From IMG/VR virus record IMGVR_UViG_3300010151_000154, positions 1 to 24,620 of that record: DNA of 24,620 nucleotides; one strand, 5' to 3'. Every line of letters begins with the position of its first letter. Position 1 is the stretch's first letter. Both the position numbers and the translations under genes were made by a program. Shown piece by piece: positions 1 to 9,477 of the stretch. The stretch comes from a virus. The notes beneath the pieces are model-generated. The model had not been told where the DNA came from and searched no databases. It saw nothing but the letters and a program-made list of their open reading frames with translations.

Positions 1-921
1 ACAACTTATCTTGATTTGATTTTCAATAAATATGGCCAAGCATATTCAAGCGGACAAAGAGTGCCTGAATACGATTTAAAAATTGCTAAAGGTGTGTTAA
101 AAAATCATATTCCCTCGACGGAGCAGGTTGGCCACACAGCCGAATGCGAAGCCAACTGCCTACAAACCCACAGCGCCACCACAATCATCCCAAGCGCCGT
201 GGGCTCTATCGCACCTTTTTCTGCAATGTCGGTACAAGATTGTAACAAAAATCCATTGGGATTGGTAAAATACGAGACGTCTCAATTTAATAGCGTTATA
301 ATAAACCCGGTAAGAACAAGCTTTTCATGGGGTACAAAAAAGATGGGAGAATATTTGAAAGGCATTGATGATCCTTTATGGTTAAAAACAAAAGATAAGA
401 TCAGGCTCGTTATTAAAGACATATCTCCTGAAAAAGCAAATGGAATTGACAAAGTGCAGGGGCACAGATCGCACAGAGAGGGTATCGACGTCGGCCTAAA
501 CCTACCACAAATAGGGATTCCAATACCTGAACGAAAACGAATTAAATCGCCAGATTTAGATGTAGACGCTATGTTGGTATTTATGATATTGTCGAAAATA
601 CATGATGCAAAAGTAATATTTTTAGATCAGAAATTTTTTCGAGCCATTGAAGACAGGGCAATGTTTATTGCTAATGACGGCCCGGGCGTCCTCAAAACCG
701 ATTCTGCATATAAATTATTTTTTAAGAAACATCTTTTTGGAAAACCCAACTTTGCAAAGGATTTGATGCAGCTTTTACAACACAAGCGCGGCTATGAAGA
801 TCGCCTGCAAGTAAGAATAGTACGAAAGTGGGCGTCCCATGAAACTAAAGATTATCCCAAATGGGCACTGAAACGCCTCAAGCGCCTAGGGTGTAACTAT
901 CGGGGCGCCGCAACCGCTTAA
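1..921 (+). CDS. MepA-like (peptidase M74) murein endopeptidase homologue, probably inactive; 5' partial
   Basis: The frame is open from base 1, so the true start is upstream; 306 residues are visible to the TAA at 919-921. Residue numbers below count the TTG at 16 as 1. The order of motifs follows MepA, the LAS-fold endopeptidase that cuts peptidoglycan cross-links: a WGTKKM stretch near residue 105 (MepA has WG followed by a helix), then KDIS, then GHRSHREGIDVG (residues 149-160, compare MepA GHxSHQxGLDVD), then RGYEDRLQVR (258-267, compare GHDxHFHVR). His150, His153 and Asp158 are kept. The residue at the zinc-binding Asp position of MepA (Asp120) is Gly160, and the C-terminal His positions (206, 209, 211) are Tyr260, Arg263 and Gln265. 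A phage tail lysin or a structural descendant of one is likely. The fold call is fairly firm and activity is doubtful. It sits 11 bases upstream of the spike-like gene, where a tail-associated peptidoglycan hydrolase would fit. Confidence 0.62.
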   Translation, partial: TTYLDLIFNKYGQAYSSGQRVPEYDLKIAKGVLKNHIPSTEQVGHTAECEANCLQTHSATTIIPSAVGSIAPFSAMSVQDCNKNPLGLVKYETSQFNSVIINPVRTSFSWGTKKMGEYLKGIDDPLWLKTKDKIRLVIKDISPEKANGIDKVQGHRSHREGIDVGLNLPQIGIPIPERKRIKSPDLDVDAMLVFMILSKIHDAKVIFLDQKFFRAIEDRAMFIANDGPGVLKTDSAYKLFFKKHLFGKPNFAKDLMQLLQHKRGYEDRLQVRIVRKWASHETKDYPKWALKRLKRLGCNYRGAATA

Positions 922-925
922 GGAG
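920..925 (+). promoter_or_regulatory. Shine-Dalgarno AAGGAG that supports a GTG start
   Basis: AAGGAG overlaps the stop codon of the upstream gene and lies 7 bases before the GTG at 933. It is the best ribosome binding site in the window and is the reason for choosing the GTG start over later ATG codons. Confidence 0.75.
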
Positions 926-932
926 ACAAGCA

Positions 933-1955
933 GTGACTACAAGCAATACCATAAAAGCGAGAGCAAAAGGGCTTGATCCCAAGGACGGCACAAACGCTAG
1001 CGCCACCGAAATAGAAAGTACTATTGGCATAGACCACACATTAAATGTTCAGAAGATTCCAGAGTATAAAAAAACTGAATATGAAGTACTTATCAAGGGC
1101 CCATACGCATCTCACATTTCTTTAGGGGCCGACAGAATTAACCAACACAAGACCATGTCACATGGAGACGGCAAGGGCGCCATGGGTGTTTTTGCAAGCT
1201 CCCACATTGATCTTGTTGCAGGTCTTGATTCAGTCGATACATATAAAGAAAGAGTGCCAGAAGTGCCAGTAAATCCTGATGCGTTTCGTGATGCCTCACG
1301 AGTATATATTTCTGAAAATTGTGACGTTGATAAACAATTTATGTGTTCCGAGGGGTCAATTGGAAATGTAGAAAGTAAAGCGGCCGTAGTCGTAAAGTCC
1401 GACCACGTTAGAATAATCGGTAGAGAAGGTATTAAAATTATAACCGGTACCGATACTTGGAATTCAAGAGGCCGCGAATTATTCGGCGTCCCCACTATTG
1501 ATCTTATTCCCGGCAACATAGCAACAAAGACTGTCGATGGTATGGATTTAAAGCTAGCATCTGGACATAACATACTACAGCCTGTTCCCCGCGGCGATCA
1601 TTTAGTGGCTTGCTTTGAAGACCTGATTGAAAAAATTGACGGGATAATTGGAACAATAGATTATTTTTTAAAAGCACAACAAAGATTTAATAGCAAAGTA
1701 ATGATGCATGTGCACCCCGATTATGTGGCAAAGGCCATCGGCGGAACCGCCAACGGAAATTTCAATTCTTTGTTTGGTGGTAAAGTCGGCACAAGCGACG
1801 AGTGTGCCATCGCCGGCGCCACCATGATAGCAGAAGTGGAGAAGATTAAAACTGATTTAAAATTTGGGAGCGGCCTGTTTGCAGAAACCAAATTTGCCTT
1901 TTTAAGACCTCTTGGGTCATCATATATTAACAGCAGGGGAGTAAATGTCACTTAA
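933..1955 (+). CDS. Putative baseplate spike/structural protein with beta-helix-like stretch and HxH motif
   Basis: The protein has 340 residues and starts at GTG behind AAGGAG. The first 40 residues are polar and low in structure. Residues about 55-100 (SHISLGADRINQHK, then GVFASSHIDLVAG) and 150-175 (AAVVVKSDHVRIIGREGIKI) show short alternating beta-strand units of the kind found in phage needle or beta-helix proteins, including the pattern VRIIxREGIKI. A helical stretch follows (LIEKIDGIIGTIDYFLKAQ, about 230-250), then MMHVHP with His259 and His261. HxH pairs coordinate a metal on the threefold axis of several phage spikes and fibres (for example P2 GpV), but here the pair is followed by about 80 more residues, so it need not be the tip. 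It precedes the gp25-gp6 genes with one giant gene between, matching the V-W-J order of P2. Role inferred: trimeric spike or hub-associated protein. No enzymatic motif is seen. Confidence 0.5.
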   Translation: MTTSNTIKARAKGLDPKDGTNASATEIESTIGIDHTLNVQKIPEYKKTEYEVLIKGPYASHISLGADRINQHKTMSHGDGKGAMGVFASSHIDLVAGLDSVDTYKERVPEVPVNPDAFRDASRVYISENCDVDKQFMCSEGSIGNVESKAAVVVKSDHVRIIGREGIKIITGTDTWNSRGRELFGVPTIDLIPGNIATKTVDGMDLKLASGHNILQPVPRGDHLVACFEDLIEKIDGIIGTIDYFLKAQQRFNSKVMMHVHPDYVAKAIGGTANGNFNSLFGGKVGTSDECAIAGATMIAEVEKIKTDLKFGSGLFAETKFAFLRPLGSSYINSRGVNVT

Positions 1956-1972
1956 CGTGATAAGAGATTAAT

Positions 1973-4900
1973 ATGGCATATACTGAACTAGAAAAAGAAT
2001 TAATAAAATTATACGAAAAATTAAAGGACTCTCCTGAAAAGGGGTTTGTAGAACGAATTCCCGCATATTTGCCGGCCACGGATGATGATATGGTGGAAGA
2101 GAGTTTTATTCCCTCGCTGGAAGATTGGTTGGACCCCGAAAAGGCGACACCACCGGGCCAAAGTTTGCATAAAGCGCCGCCATATGCCCAAGAAACCAAT
2201 GAGAGCGCCCAAGATTATTTGATTAGATTATACAAAGAATACGGCCTGGGTTCTTGGTGGGGCGCCGTATATACGGACGACCCGAGTATTCCACCCCCGC
2301 GCTGGTATCAGGAAACAAAGACTCACCTATCAAAAAATGGAAATTATTATATAGTTCCAGTTGTTTACGAAAGAATGACAAGCAATCCAGCTTTACAGAA
2401 ATTTCTCAAAGATGGTAAAATACAACTTTACGGCGCCGGCGGGGTTTTAGAAGATACAGCTTTTCTAGAGTCGGCAAAATCTTGGGCACTCGAAAAATTA
2501 GCTGCTGATTTAGCAAAGGCCCTTTCCCTTCAGAACAGAACCGATGCAAAAAAAGTTGCTTTTTTGCCCATTGACACTGTTATATGGGAAAAAGGTATCA
2601 AGACTGGAGAAGTAGCAGAGGCGTGGTACGTTGAGCACCGCCCCGAAGAGTTTCAAAATTTATTTTTAAAGGTAATGTTTGATAGAAGCTGGGTGGACTC
2701 TCTTGCCCTAAAAGCCAATCCATGCGCAGACGTAAGCAATATAAAACATACTGTGATGTTGTTTGTAGAAACACTAGAAAAAGATTTAATTGACTTACAA
2801 AACATTTTGTATCGTTTTGCGGGGCGCATGCATGAGGCAACAGAAGTTCAAGTAGATTTCGACGCATCGTGCACGGCTGGTAAAATATCAGCAGTTTCTG
2901 GGATTTTAGACGGGTTGTTAAGGCTTAATGACAAGCCAGAGATAAGTGTCCAATCTCCCGGCGCCATTCAAATTGCATTCGATGAAGAATATAAAATACA
3001 ATACGTTGCTTATAGTGATGTACCAGATTGTTTGTGTGATGAGGAAAACATGAGTGCGTATATGCTGAAGAAGGGCGTAGAAAACTTAAAAAGTTTGCCA
3101 CCTTTTGATTCTTCGACTGTTAATGCTCTATTGTATTACCTACCAGACATTATACGAAAATATTCTCCATATTTAAGCGGCGCCAAGAGTAAATATCTTT
3201 TTGCTGCGCAAGAATCTTGGGTCCGATTTATAAAATCTTATGTATTTCCCGTGCCCGAAGTTGTATTCGATACATCGAGCACTAGCGAAGAACTATTCTT
3301 GGATCAAATTGCCGCATTCGAGACGTTATCAAACTCGGTCACAAGCCTTCTAAAAAAAGGTGCTTACACGCGAGACCCAACAGTCCTACTATCCCCGGAA
3401 GCAAGAAATCTACTTAAGGGGATCGCGAACGGCCAAACAGCATATGCCGGTGACGATACCATGATGGGGGCCATTAAATCACAAGTATTTTCTATAAAAA
3501 CATTATATAATGGTTTACTTAATCGAGTACCAGTCACGGCGCTAGTCAAAATCGCCGCCAGTGCAATTATTAAATGCACAGGCGACAACGCGATAAAGAA
3601 AAAATTATGCAGAACGATTCTTAAAGGCATGCCCCGCGAAGACGTGGAAACTAAATTAATTCCATGCCTGCAAACTGCCGGCTACGTCGCAGCTGCAAAT
3701 AAATTGCGCACCACCATTGGGTCGCGTCAAGAACTTGTGTACAACAAGGCCCGGGCCAGATATCCTGATAAATTTGGTGACCTACCAGCATCGCAAGCGA
3801 TACAGTCAGAAGCTGAAATGGCCAAAGTGAATGGTCTCTACTGTGCTGACCCCGCTTTTCAAAAAATGTTGGGGCGCCCCGCCGATGATTTTTCTGAAGA
3901 AATGCTTCTTTGGCTTGAACAGCAAGGTGATGACCAAGTTTGCGAATGCATATTTAATATTTACACGCCAATTGAACAACTATTTGATTTCGCAGAAGAT
4001 CTAGCAGATGATGCAGCAGATATTGTGGACATATTTGGGCAAAACAAAGCTCAACAGATCGAAACAACAACGACTTATCCTATTAAAAATACATTTACGG
4101 CGTTGAAGATGTTTGTAACCAATCGAACTGGTAACTTTGGGGACGCTTTTTTTGGTACCTTAGTGAAGATATATCTTCAAATATTGCTTGGAGCGGTCCT
4201 TGTCGTATTAAATCACGTTAAAAGTGAATACATCGGGGGGCTTTTGAGGGACGCTTGCAATGTTACAGCCAACCCCTTTTCTAAAAAAAGCATAACAAAT
4301 ATGATAATGAGTAGCCCCCTCCACTCAGATAAAAGCTTCCAACAACTAAAGAGCACTGTTGGCAAGATGACGAAGATGGCCGGCCTCGCCGGCGAAATAC
4401 AAGATATAGTGGCAGCGCTAGAAAAACTGGGAGAGCAATTCACCCCAAGCGAGTTCAAACGCCTTTTTACAACTCCATGCAATGATGATTCTTTTAATGA
4501 CGGCTTTTTGAAGGCTTCCCTCACATTTTTGGCGCACGATGTAACTCAATCTGGCGCCACCGACGGCGGAGGCACACCAACAGATGCTGCCACCTCGGCC
4601 GACGGAACCGCCCCACCTCTCTGTCCTGCGCCGCCCTCCAGACAACCTTCAATCGGCTCTGTACAAACTTTGTTATTAAACATCGGCAGTTTAGTCGATC
4701 ATGCTATGTTCGAAGAATTACAGGAAGAGCATGACAAGGTGACCGACATCATTATTGATCTTTGTGATCCTGAATCGACTGCTATCTTGGCGGTACCTAC
4801 CGACGCCCTCGAACGCCTCGCAGAAAAAGACGCCGACGATTTAACTAATGATATTCTTGAAATGATGCCTCTTCTTGATCCGAGCAAGATAGAAGACATG

Positions 4901-7900
4901 ATGCCACCTATTTTTTGCGGCCCATGCAAGCCTTCGCAAATCGGAATGCAACCAATGATGCCTAGACAGTCTCATCCCTCTGAACTGTTAATGATTGAGC
5001 GCGCCAACAACGATATGTATAATATGATTAACACAGCATTCAATAATAACCTTGAAGGCTATAAGCCGATCATATTAGACGTCGGCGCCAGCCAGCGAGA
5101 ACTAGCCAACACGTTCAGAAATAGCGCCCCCGGTAAAATTGGAAAATCGATGGACATTAATTTGGGTATAGTCTCAATTCCTCTGGGGCTTTTTACCCAC
5201 GACCGAGAAAAAGCTCTTAGAGATTTTTCTGTGGCCACGGCAGCACTACATGACAAGTCACAGGGCGAAGTAAAGTTAGTTGCCGAAGGGCTTATAAAAG
5301 TGTTGGAAAGCGAGACGTCACCAATCAACATCGTCAAAGAAGACGAGGATTTTAATGTATTCGAATACGACGTACCAGGATCTCAAATCTTGATAATCAT
5401 GATGATCAATTATTCTGATAAGCAGGCCGCCTGGAAGGGCTATGTAGCCGACCCAAAGCAAATAAAAATTGTAGCCATCGATAGACTAGTAAATCGTGCC
5501 GTATACCAATGGCCGGACGATTCCCTTGTTAATGTTGACAAGCCAGAGCCCATAGAGCTTAGTAGCACAGACTTGGTAGAAGCACTTACTGAAAACTTAA
5601 TGGCCACTCAGCCAAGTTTACATTTTTCTGCTGGGTACCCGGCCCAAAAAGAAACATTTGAAAAACAATTTCCAATAATTACTAATCTTGTTTTTGAGAA
5701 TACGCTTAGAGGCGGGACATCACACGACCTCTTCCAAGCGCCGGTGTTTAATAAAATACCCCTCACCGACGCAGAAGTAGAAGAGACATGTATTGAGGGC
5801 GTCGGCGGAATTCCCCTTTTAAATATTGAAAAAATTTCGGAAGATACAGACAAAACACGACAAGCCCTGGAGTGCGTGATGAGTGCGTTTGCACAACCCA
5901 GCTCGAATCAGGTTGCAACTATTTTTGGATTATACAAGATATTGATGAAGGTATGCATAATCGAGGAATATTTGAAAAACATATTTGCCTTTGGTTTTTT
6001 GCGGGTGTCGGATGTGACCAGATCTCCAAGTTATATGAAATTAATTCAAGACAGCATTATTAATAGTGTCGACGCACTCGCCGGCCAAGACGGCTATAAT
6101 AAGCTGTTAGACTATTCAGGAAAAATTATAAACGGGCGCCAACAACTGGGAGATCCCTCTCTCTCTGAAAAAATATTAACTCCAGCGGCATGCCTTGATA
6201 TATTGATTCAGGAAGCGGCTGAAGAAGTCGACGATGTTTTAGACGCCAGAATACAAGGCATTGTGGATCCCAACTGGACAAAGAAGTTTTATGGGTTCGG
6301 TGAGGCAGATTCTCCCGAAGCCCAAGGCGCTATTATGGGCAGGCTCTTGGAATATGCTGTAAATTCATCACCAGAATATTGGTCTCCTGATTTATATCCC
6401 TTTGATGACGTGGATAACGATCCCCAAAAGCTTGGTAATTTAAAAGCCATGCGATTTTTAGGGCCCAATTCCGATACAGCCGGCGAATGGCCAATTGCGA
6501 GCGATGGTCTCGGTTGGCCAAAAAAAGGTTCTGAGCGCTGGGAAGGCGGCTTGTTTTTTCAGCCATACATGAGGGTTAAATCTAAAATAACCGATATGGA
6601 AGATTTTTGGAAAAAGTTCATACAAGCAGAAAAAGATACAAAACTAGTTTGGGATTCCCCCATCTCATCCGGTGAATACTCAGGCGCCAAGGACGAAGTT
6701 GATGCCGCCATAGACGTCCTATTAACAGGTATACAGGATGTACTAGACAATGGCGACGGATCAACTCACAAAGAAACAGTAAAGGAATTTTTTGATTTAG
6801 TTTTTAGACCTGAAGCTCAGGCCCCCGCGCACAAACTTCCATTTATGCGTATTGTCTCTTCCTTTTGGTCTCCAGACTCGTTAACGAATCCGGTATGGGA
6901 TGGCACCGATCCCTATTATTATTGGACCCCGCCACTTCCACCACCAGATCCCGATGATATCGGAAATCCCCCAATTGGAATATCTCCCTTTGGAGATATT
7001 CCACTACCACCAGAGGTGCCGAACAAGGACAACCCCGATCCCAATACGGGAACCCCTCCCAAGACAGAAGAAACACCACAGCCGTACACTTCTGCTATTA
7101 AAGGATCGATTCCGCCCTTGCGATGGCATTGGGCAAACAGGGGTGTTGTATCAACCCACCGCGTTGATAGACTTTCTGCTTACTATGATTCTGAGAGCAA
7201 AAAGTTACAGACACAAATTGCTACACTGGAAGCACAGATTGCAGCGGCCGGTGAGACGATCACCGAGCTGATGCCGTGGGGCGCCGATCTGCTGGCCGCC
7301 AAGGGCAAGCTAGCTAATCTTATTGGCCAGCCAATATCGAACCACTCATCACCCGAAGTCATCTATGAGGCGGACCTTTATGAAAGCACTCTCGCAATGT
7401 TCGGAGCCGTTAAAGAGTTAAATTTTTCTTCGACGGCAGGTTCTGGTTATGAGGGCAGCACTTCCGGAGAAGTCCTGTCAGCCACAGAGTCTCTTCTTCT
7501 TAAGCTAAAAGCAGGGATTGAGTTTTCCAAGGCGTCCACCGGCGCCGGCGACACCCTTGTGGCGGGCGAACATTATGACCAATTTGCAACAGCCTTCTGG
7601 AATAGAATAAGAAATATAATTTTTGATAGCCCTGCGTCTAGTTGGTTTGATTTTAAACTTGGAATGAGGCTAAATTCATTGACACCGTTTAAAGATGTAC
7701 CCGATTCGTTTTTTAGCAAGATTCATACAATGTACTATGATGATTTTGCCAAGTACAACGATGAAAAGACATTTATTTGGGAAGAGTCCGGAAATAAATA
7801 TTTTTGTTTTCCCATAGAACAAGCAGAATATGATGCGTACCAATTTTCAGCAGTCATAAACGATTATAATAGTACTTTAAGCATGGTCGACCCGGCGACG

Positions 7901-9424
7901 GGCACGCTGCAGACAGAGCTTGGTCCAAAAAGTGCAATACCAGAAGGATCATTACAACCTGAGCCGTCTTTGTGGGCCCTCGCAAGGTCTATAGACAAGG
8001 CACACTATGTTGATGGCGAAGGTATGCTAGATGGAATAAAAACAGAGTTAGCAAAAGTCACCGCGTTTGGTAAAGACAAAGACCCGGCCAATCCGACCCC
8101 CAACAAACTTTTAACCAATGTGGTGCCCCTTAAAGAACTAATAACAACAACCGCGCTATTTTATAGATATTACATGGAAGCGGCGTACCCCGATTTAATA
8201 ACATTGTTAGAGCCCACCAAAAATATGGTAACTCGCATAATTGCTGCTTACAGCGCGGCCGCCGAAGGGGATTACACATATATGGATTCTCTCTTGGAGG
8301 ACGCAACTCCGGGAGCAACTAGCCCTTCTCAATCCCCCACAGACGCGCAGCTGGCTAAAAAGTTTATGTTGTTGTTTGTTCAAATGGCCGCCAACATGTT
8401 TGACCCAACGTGGACAACCCCTTGGTTCCTTCCGGGCCCAATCACACCGATAGGCGTAGTGGCCAAAGCCCTATTAACTGACTGGTCCGATGACGATGAT
8501 AAAGACGATGATGCCGGAGATATCACGGAGCCGAAAGAAAAAGTATGCCCACCAAAAATACCAATAACAGCCCCAGAGCCATCTTTGGTTGAAGAGGGCA
8601 TAGGCCTTGAAGCGCTCACGGACCCACTAGGAGGAGAGGTGATTGACCCAGTGACCACCACAAATCCCACCGTAAGATACCTGTTGGTCTTTCCAGAAAA
8701 AAATTGGGCAAGATACGTCGCTGATTCCGCGGCCAGCAATCACGCCGCGGACTGGTACGGATTGTTCGATGTCGCCGGCCCTGGATCGTGGAGCTTTTCT
8801 TTGGGCATGCTTGCCAATGCGTTATCGGTCGGTCCCGAAGCGGACCCCACAAGTGAGATATGGTTCGCAGAAGGATCCTGGAGCTTATGGTTCGCAACGT
8901 ATGGAATTACAGGAACCTATTTGAAATTAATGGCGCCAAATGAAAAGGAGTACCAAGGAGTGGTAGTCAGTCCAACGCGTAAGCTTTGGCATCCGGATAA
9001 TAATCCACCGCCAGCCGGCGCATTCGATCCTTGTGGAGTAAATCCAGGTTTTCAATTCGGTGAAAAAGCGCGGACCATCGACGGCTATCTAACCGGGCCC
9101 GAAGTCCCCACAATCGACACCCCAAAGGCTTTCAGAGATAGCGTTTTTGATAGTATACAATGCTCTCCTTTGGGGGCGTGGCTCGGCCCCAAAAAATATA
9201 TGCACGCTAGCGGCCCCGCATTGGCGGTGACTTTATTAGAAGAGAACCCCTTCCCCGCTCCCTTTGTCTCCCGCGATTTCTCCGACGAGGGCTACAAAAC
9301 CATGCTCGAAACCTGCTCGCGAGATAATCCCTGTGACCTTGAAGGGACAGATTTATTAGAACTTTTGGGCGTTAAAAAAATCCCCCCCGAAGAATGGATC
9401 CCGGAGAGCACCGAACCCGGCTAA
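1973..9424 (+). CDS. Giant phage structural protein of unknown function (2483 aa)
   Basis: The family is not recognised. One uninterrupted 7.45-kb frame starts at ATG 17 bases after the previous stop, behind a weak AAGAGA (1962-1967). The N-terminal third looks mostly helical and charged. Around residues 730-752 is a hydrophobic run (LQILLGAVLVVLNHV) that could be one membrane or buried helix. Residues about 863-893 form an Ala/Thr/Gly/Pro-rich linker; CGPCKP occurs near 982. A strongly Pro-rich linker (PPLPPPDPDD and onward) spans about 1650-1705 and is followed near 1742-1767 by a short coiled coil (KKLQTQIATLEAQIAAA). An Asp-rich patch (DDDDKDDD) lies near 2172-2181, before a Trp/Gly-rich C-terminal region. 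The linkers suggest a modular protein of at least three blocks. A tape measure was considered but the Pro and Gly content argues against it. Its place between a spike-like gene and gp25 points to a baseplate or hub-associated virion protein. That is inference from position only. Confidence 0.7.
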   Translation: MAYTELEKELIKLYEKLKDSPEKGFVERIPAYLPATDDDMVEESFIPSLEDWLDPEKATPPGQSLHKAPPYAQETNESAQDYLIRLYKEYGLGSWWGAVYTDDPSIPPPRWYQETKTHLSKNGNYYIVPVVYERMTSNPALQKFLKDGKIQLYGAGGVLEDTAFLESAKSWALEKLAADLAKALSLQNRTDAKKVAFLPIDTVIWEKGIKTGEVAEAWYVEHRPEEFQNLFLKVMFDRSWVDSLALKANPCADVSNIKHTVMLFVETLEKDLIDLQNILYRFAGRMHEATEVQVDFDASCTAGKISAVSGILDGLLRLNDKPEISVQSPGAIQIAFDEEYKIQYVAYSDVPDCLCDEENMSAYMLKKGVENLKSLPPFDSSTVNALLYYLPDIIRKYSPYLSGAKSKYLFAAQESWVRFIKSYVFPVPEVVFDTSSTSEELFLDQIAAFETLSNSVTSLLKKGAYTRDPTVLLSPEARNLLKGIANGQTAYAGDDTMMGAIKSQVFSIKTLYNGLLNRVPVTALVKIAASAIIKCTGDNAIKKKLCRTILKGMPREDVETKLIPCLQTAGYVAAANKLRTTIGSRQELVYNKARARYPDKFGDLPASQAIQSEAEMAKVNGLYCADPAFQKMLGRPADDFSEEMLLWLEQQGDDQVCECIFNIYTPIEQLFDFAEDLADDAADIVDIFGQNKAQQIETTTTYPIKNTFTALKMFVTNRTGNFGDAFFGTLVKIYLQILLGAVLVVLNHVKSEYIGGLLRDACNVTANPFSKKSITNMIMSSPLHSDKSFQQLKSTVGKMTKMAGLAGEIQDIVAALEKLGEQFTPSEFKRLFTTPCNDDSFNDGFLKASLTFLAHDVTQSGATDGGGTPTDAATSADGTAPPLCPAPPSRQPSIGSVQTLLLNIGSLVDHAMFEELQEEHDKVTDIIIDLCDPESTAILAVPTDALERLAEKDADDLTNDILEMMPLLDPSKIEDMMPPIFCGPCKPSQIGMQPMMPRQSHPSELLMIERANNDMYNMINTAFNNNLEGYKPIILDVGASQRELANTFRNSAPGKIGKSMDINLGIVSIPLGLFTHDREKALRDFSVATAALHDKSQGEVKLVAEGLIKVLESETSPINIVKEDEDFNVFEYDVPGSQILIIMMINYSDKQAAWKGYVADPKQIKIVAIDRLVNRAVYQWPDDSLVNVDKPEPIELSSTDLVEALTENLMATQPSLHFSAGYPAQKETFEKQFPIITNLVFENTLRGGTSHDLFQAPVFNKIPLTDAEVEETCIEGVGGIPLLNIEKISEDTDKTRQALECVMSAFAQPSSNQVATIFGLYKILMKVCIIEEYLKNIFAFGFLRVSDVTRSPSYMKLIQDSIINSVDALAGQDGYNKLLDYSGKIINGRQQLGDPSLSEKILTPAACLDILIQEAAEEVDDVLDARIQGIVDPNWTKKFYGFGEADSPEAQGAIMGRLLEYAVNSSPEYWSPDLYPFDDVDNDPQKLGNLKAMRFLGPNSDTAGEWPIASDGLGWPKKGSERWEGGLFFQPYMRVKSKITDMEDFWKKFIQAEKDTKLVWDSPISSGEYSGAKDEVDAAIDVLLTGIQDVLDNGDGSTHKETVKEFFDLVFRPEAQAPAHKLPFMRIVSSFWSPDSLTNPVWDGTDPYYYWTPPLPPPDPDDIGNPPIGISPFGDIPLPPEVPNKDNPDPNTGTPPKTEETPQPYTSAIKGSIPPLRWHWANRGVVSTHRVDRLSAYYDSESKKLQTQIATLEAQIAAAGETITELMPWGADLLAAKGKLANLIGQPISNHSSPEVIYEADLYESTLAMFGAVKELNFSSTAGSGYEGSTSGEVLSATESLLLKLKAGIEFSKASTGAGDTLVAGEHYDQFATAFWNRIRNIIFDSPASSWFDFKLGMRLNSLTPFKDVPDSFFSKIHTMYYDDFAKYNDEKTFIWEESGNKYFCFPIEQAEYDAYQFSAVINDYNSTLSMVDPATGTLQTELGPKSAIPEGSLQPEPSLWALARSIDKAHYVDGEGMLDGIKTELAKVTAFGKDKDPANPTPNKLLTNVVPLKELITTTALFYRYYMEAAYPDLITLLEPTKNMVTRIIAAYSAAAEGDYTYMDSLLEDATPGATSPSQSPTDAQLAKKFMLLFVQMAANMFDPTWTTPWFLPGPITPIGVVAKALLTDWSDDDDKDDDAGDITEPKEKVCPPKIPITAPEPSLVEEGIGLEALTDPLGGEVIDPVTTTNPTVRYLLVFPEKNWARYVADSAASNHAADWYGLFDVAGPGSWSFSLGMLANALSVGPEADPTSEIWFAEGSWSLWFATYGITGTYLKLMAPNEKEYQGVVVSPTRKLWHPDNNPPPAGAFDPCGVNPGFQFGEKARTIDGYLTGPEVPTIDTPKAFRDSVFDSIQCSPLGAWLGPKKYMHASGPALAVTLLEENPFPAPFVSRDFSDEGYKTMLETCSRDNPCDLEGTDLLELLGVKKIPPEEWIPESTEPG

Positions 9425-9477
9425 ATAATAAGAAGAATAATTGGTTTAACTGCTAATTATTAGAAAGGAATAAAAAA
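9425..9477 (+). other. Largest intergenic gap, with AT-only inverted repeat and RBS
   Basis: This 53-base gap is the longest non-coding stretch in the window. AATAATT (9436-9442) pairs perfectly with AATTATT (9455-9461) across a 12-base loop. With seven A-T pairs and no following T-run it is a poor intrinsic terminator; it could be a processing site or chance. AAAGGA at 9465-9470 lies 7 bases before the ATG at 9478 and is the likely ribosome binding site of the gp25-like gene. No convincing -10/-35 pair or T4-type TATAAATA late promoter is seen here. Confidence 0.35.

Noticed and set aside
16-921. A TTG start at base 16 for the MepA-like gene
   Set aside because: The frame is open upstream to base 1 with sensible residues and there is no room for a ribosome binding site; the gene is simply cut by the window edge.
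1112-1573. Antisense open frame of 153 codons
   Set aside because: It lies fully opposite the spike-like gene, has no ribosome binding site of note and no recognisable protein features; a shadow of the coding strand.
6900-7271. Second + strand frame of 123 codons over the Pro-rich linker
   Set aside because: Low-complexity Pro/His/Arg product that is a frame-shifted reading of the linker; no ribosome binding site.
8380-8739. Antisense open frame of 119 codons opposite the 2483-residue gene
   Set aside because: Ser/Gly/Pro-rich product that mirrors the Asp/Ala-rich sense sequence; no independent start signal.
1973-9424. Tape-measure protein
   Set aside because: Tape measures are long, mostly helical and low in Pro; this chain has several Pro-rich linkers and Trp/Gly-rich segments, and it lies inside the baseplate gene order.
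9436-9461. Rho-independent terminator before the gp25-like gene
   Set aside because: The 7-base stem is all A-T, the loop is 12 bases and no T-run follows; transcription must also continue into the next gene unless a promoter exists, and none was seen.
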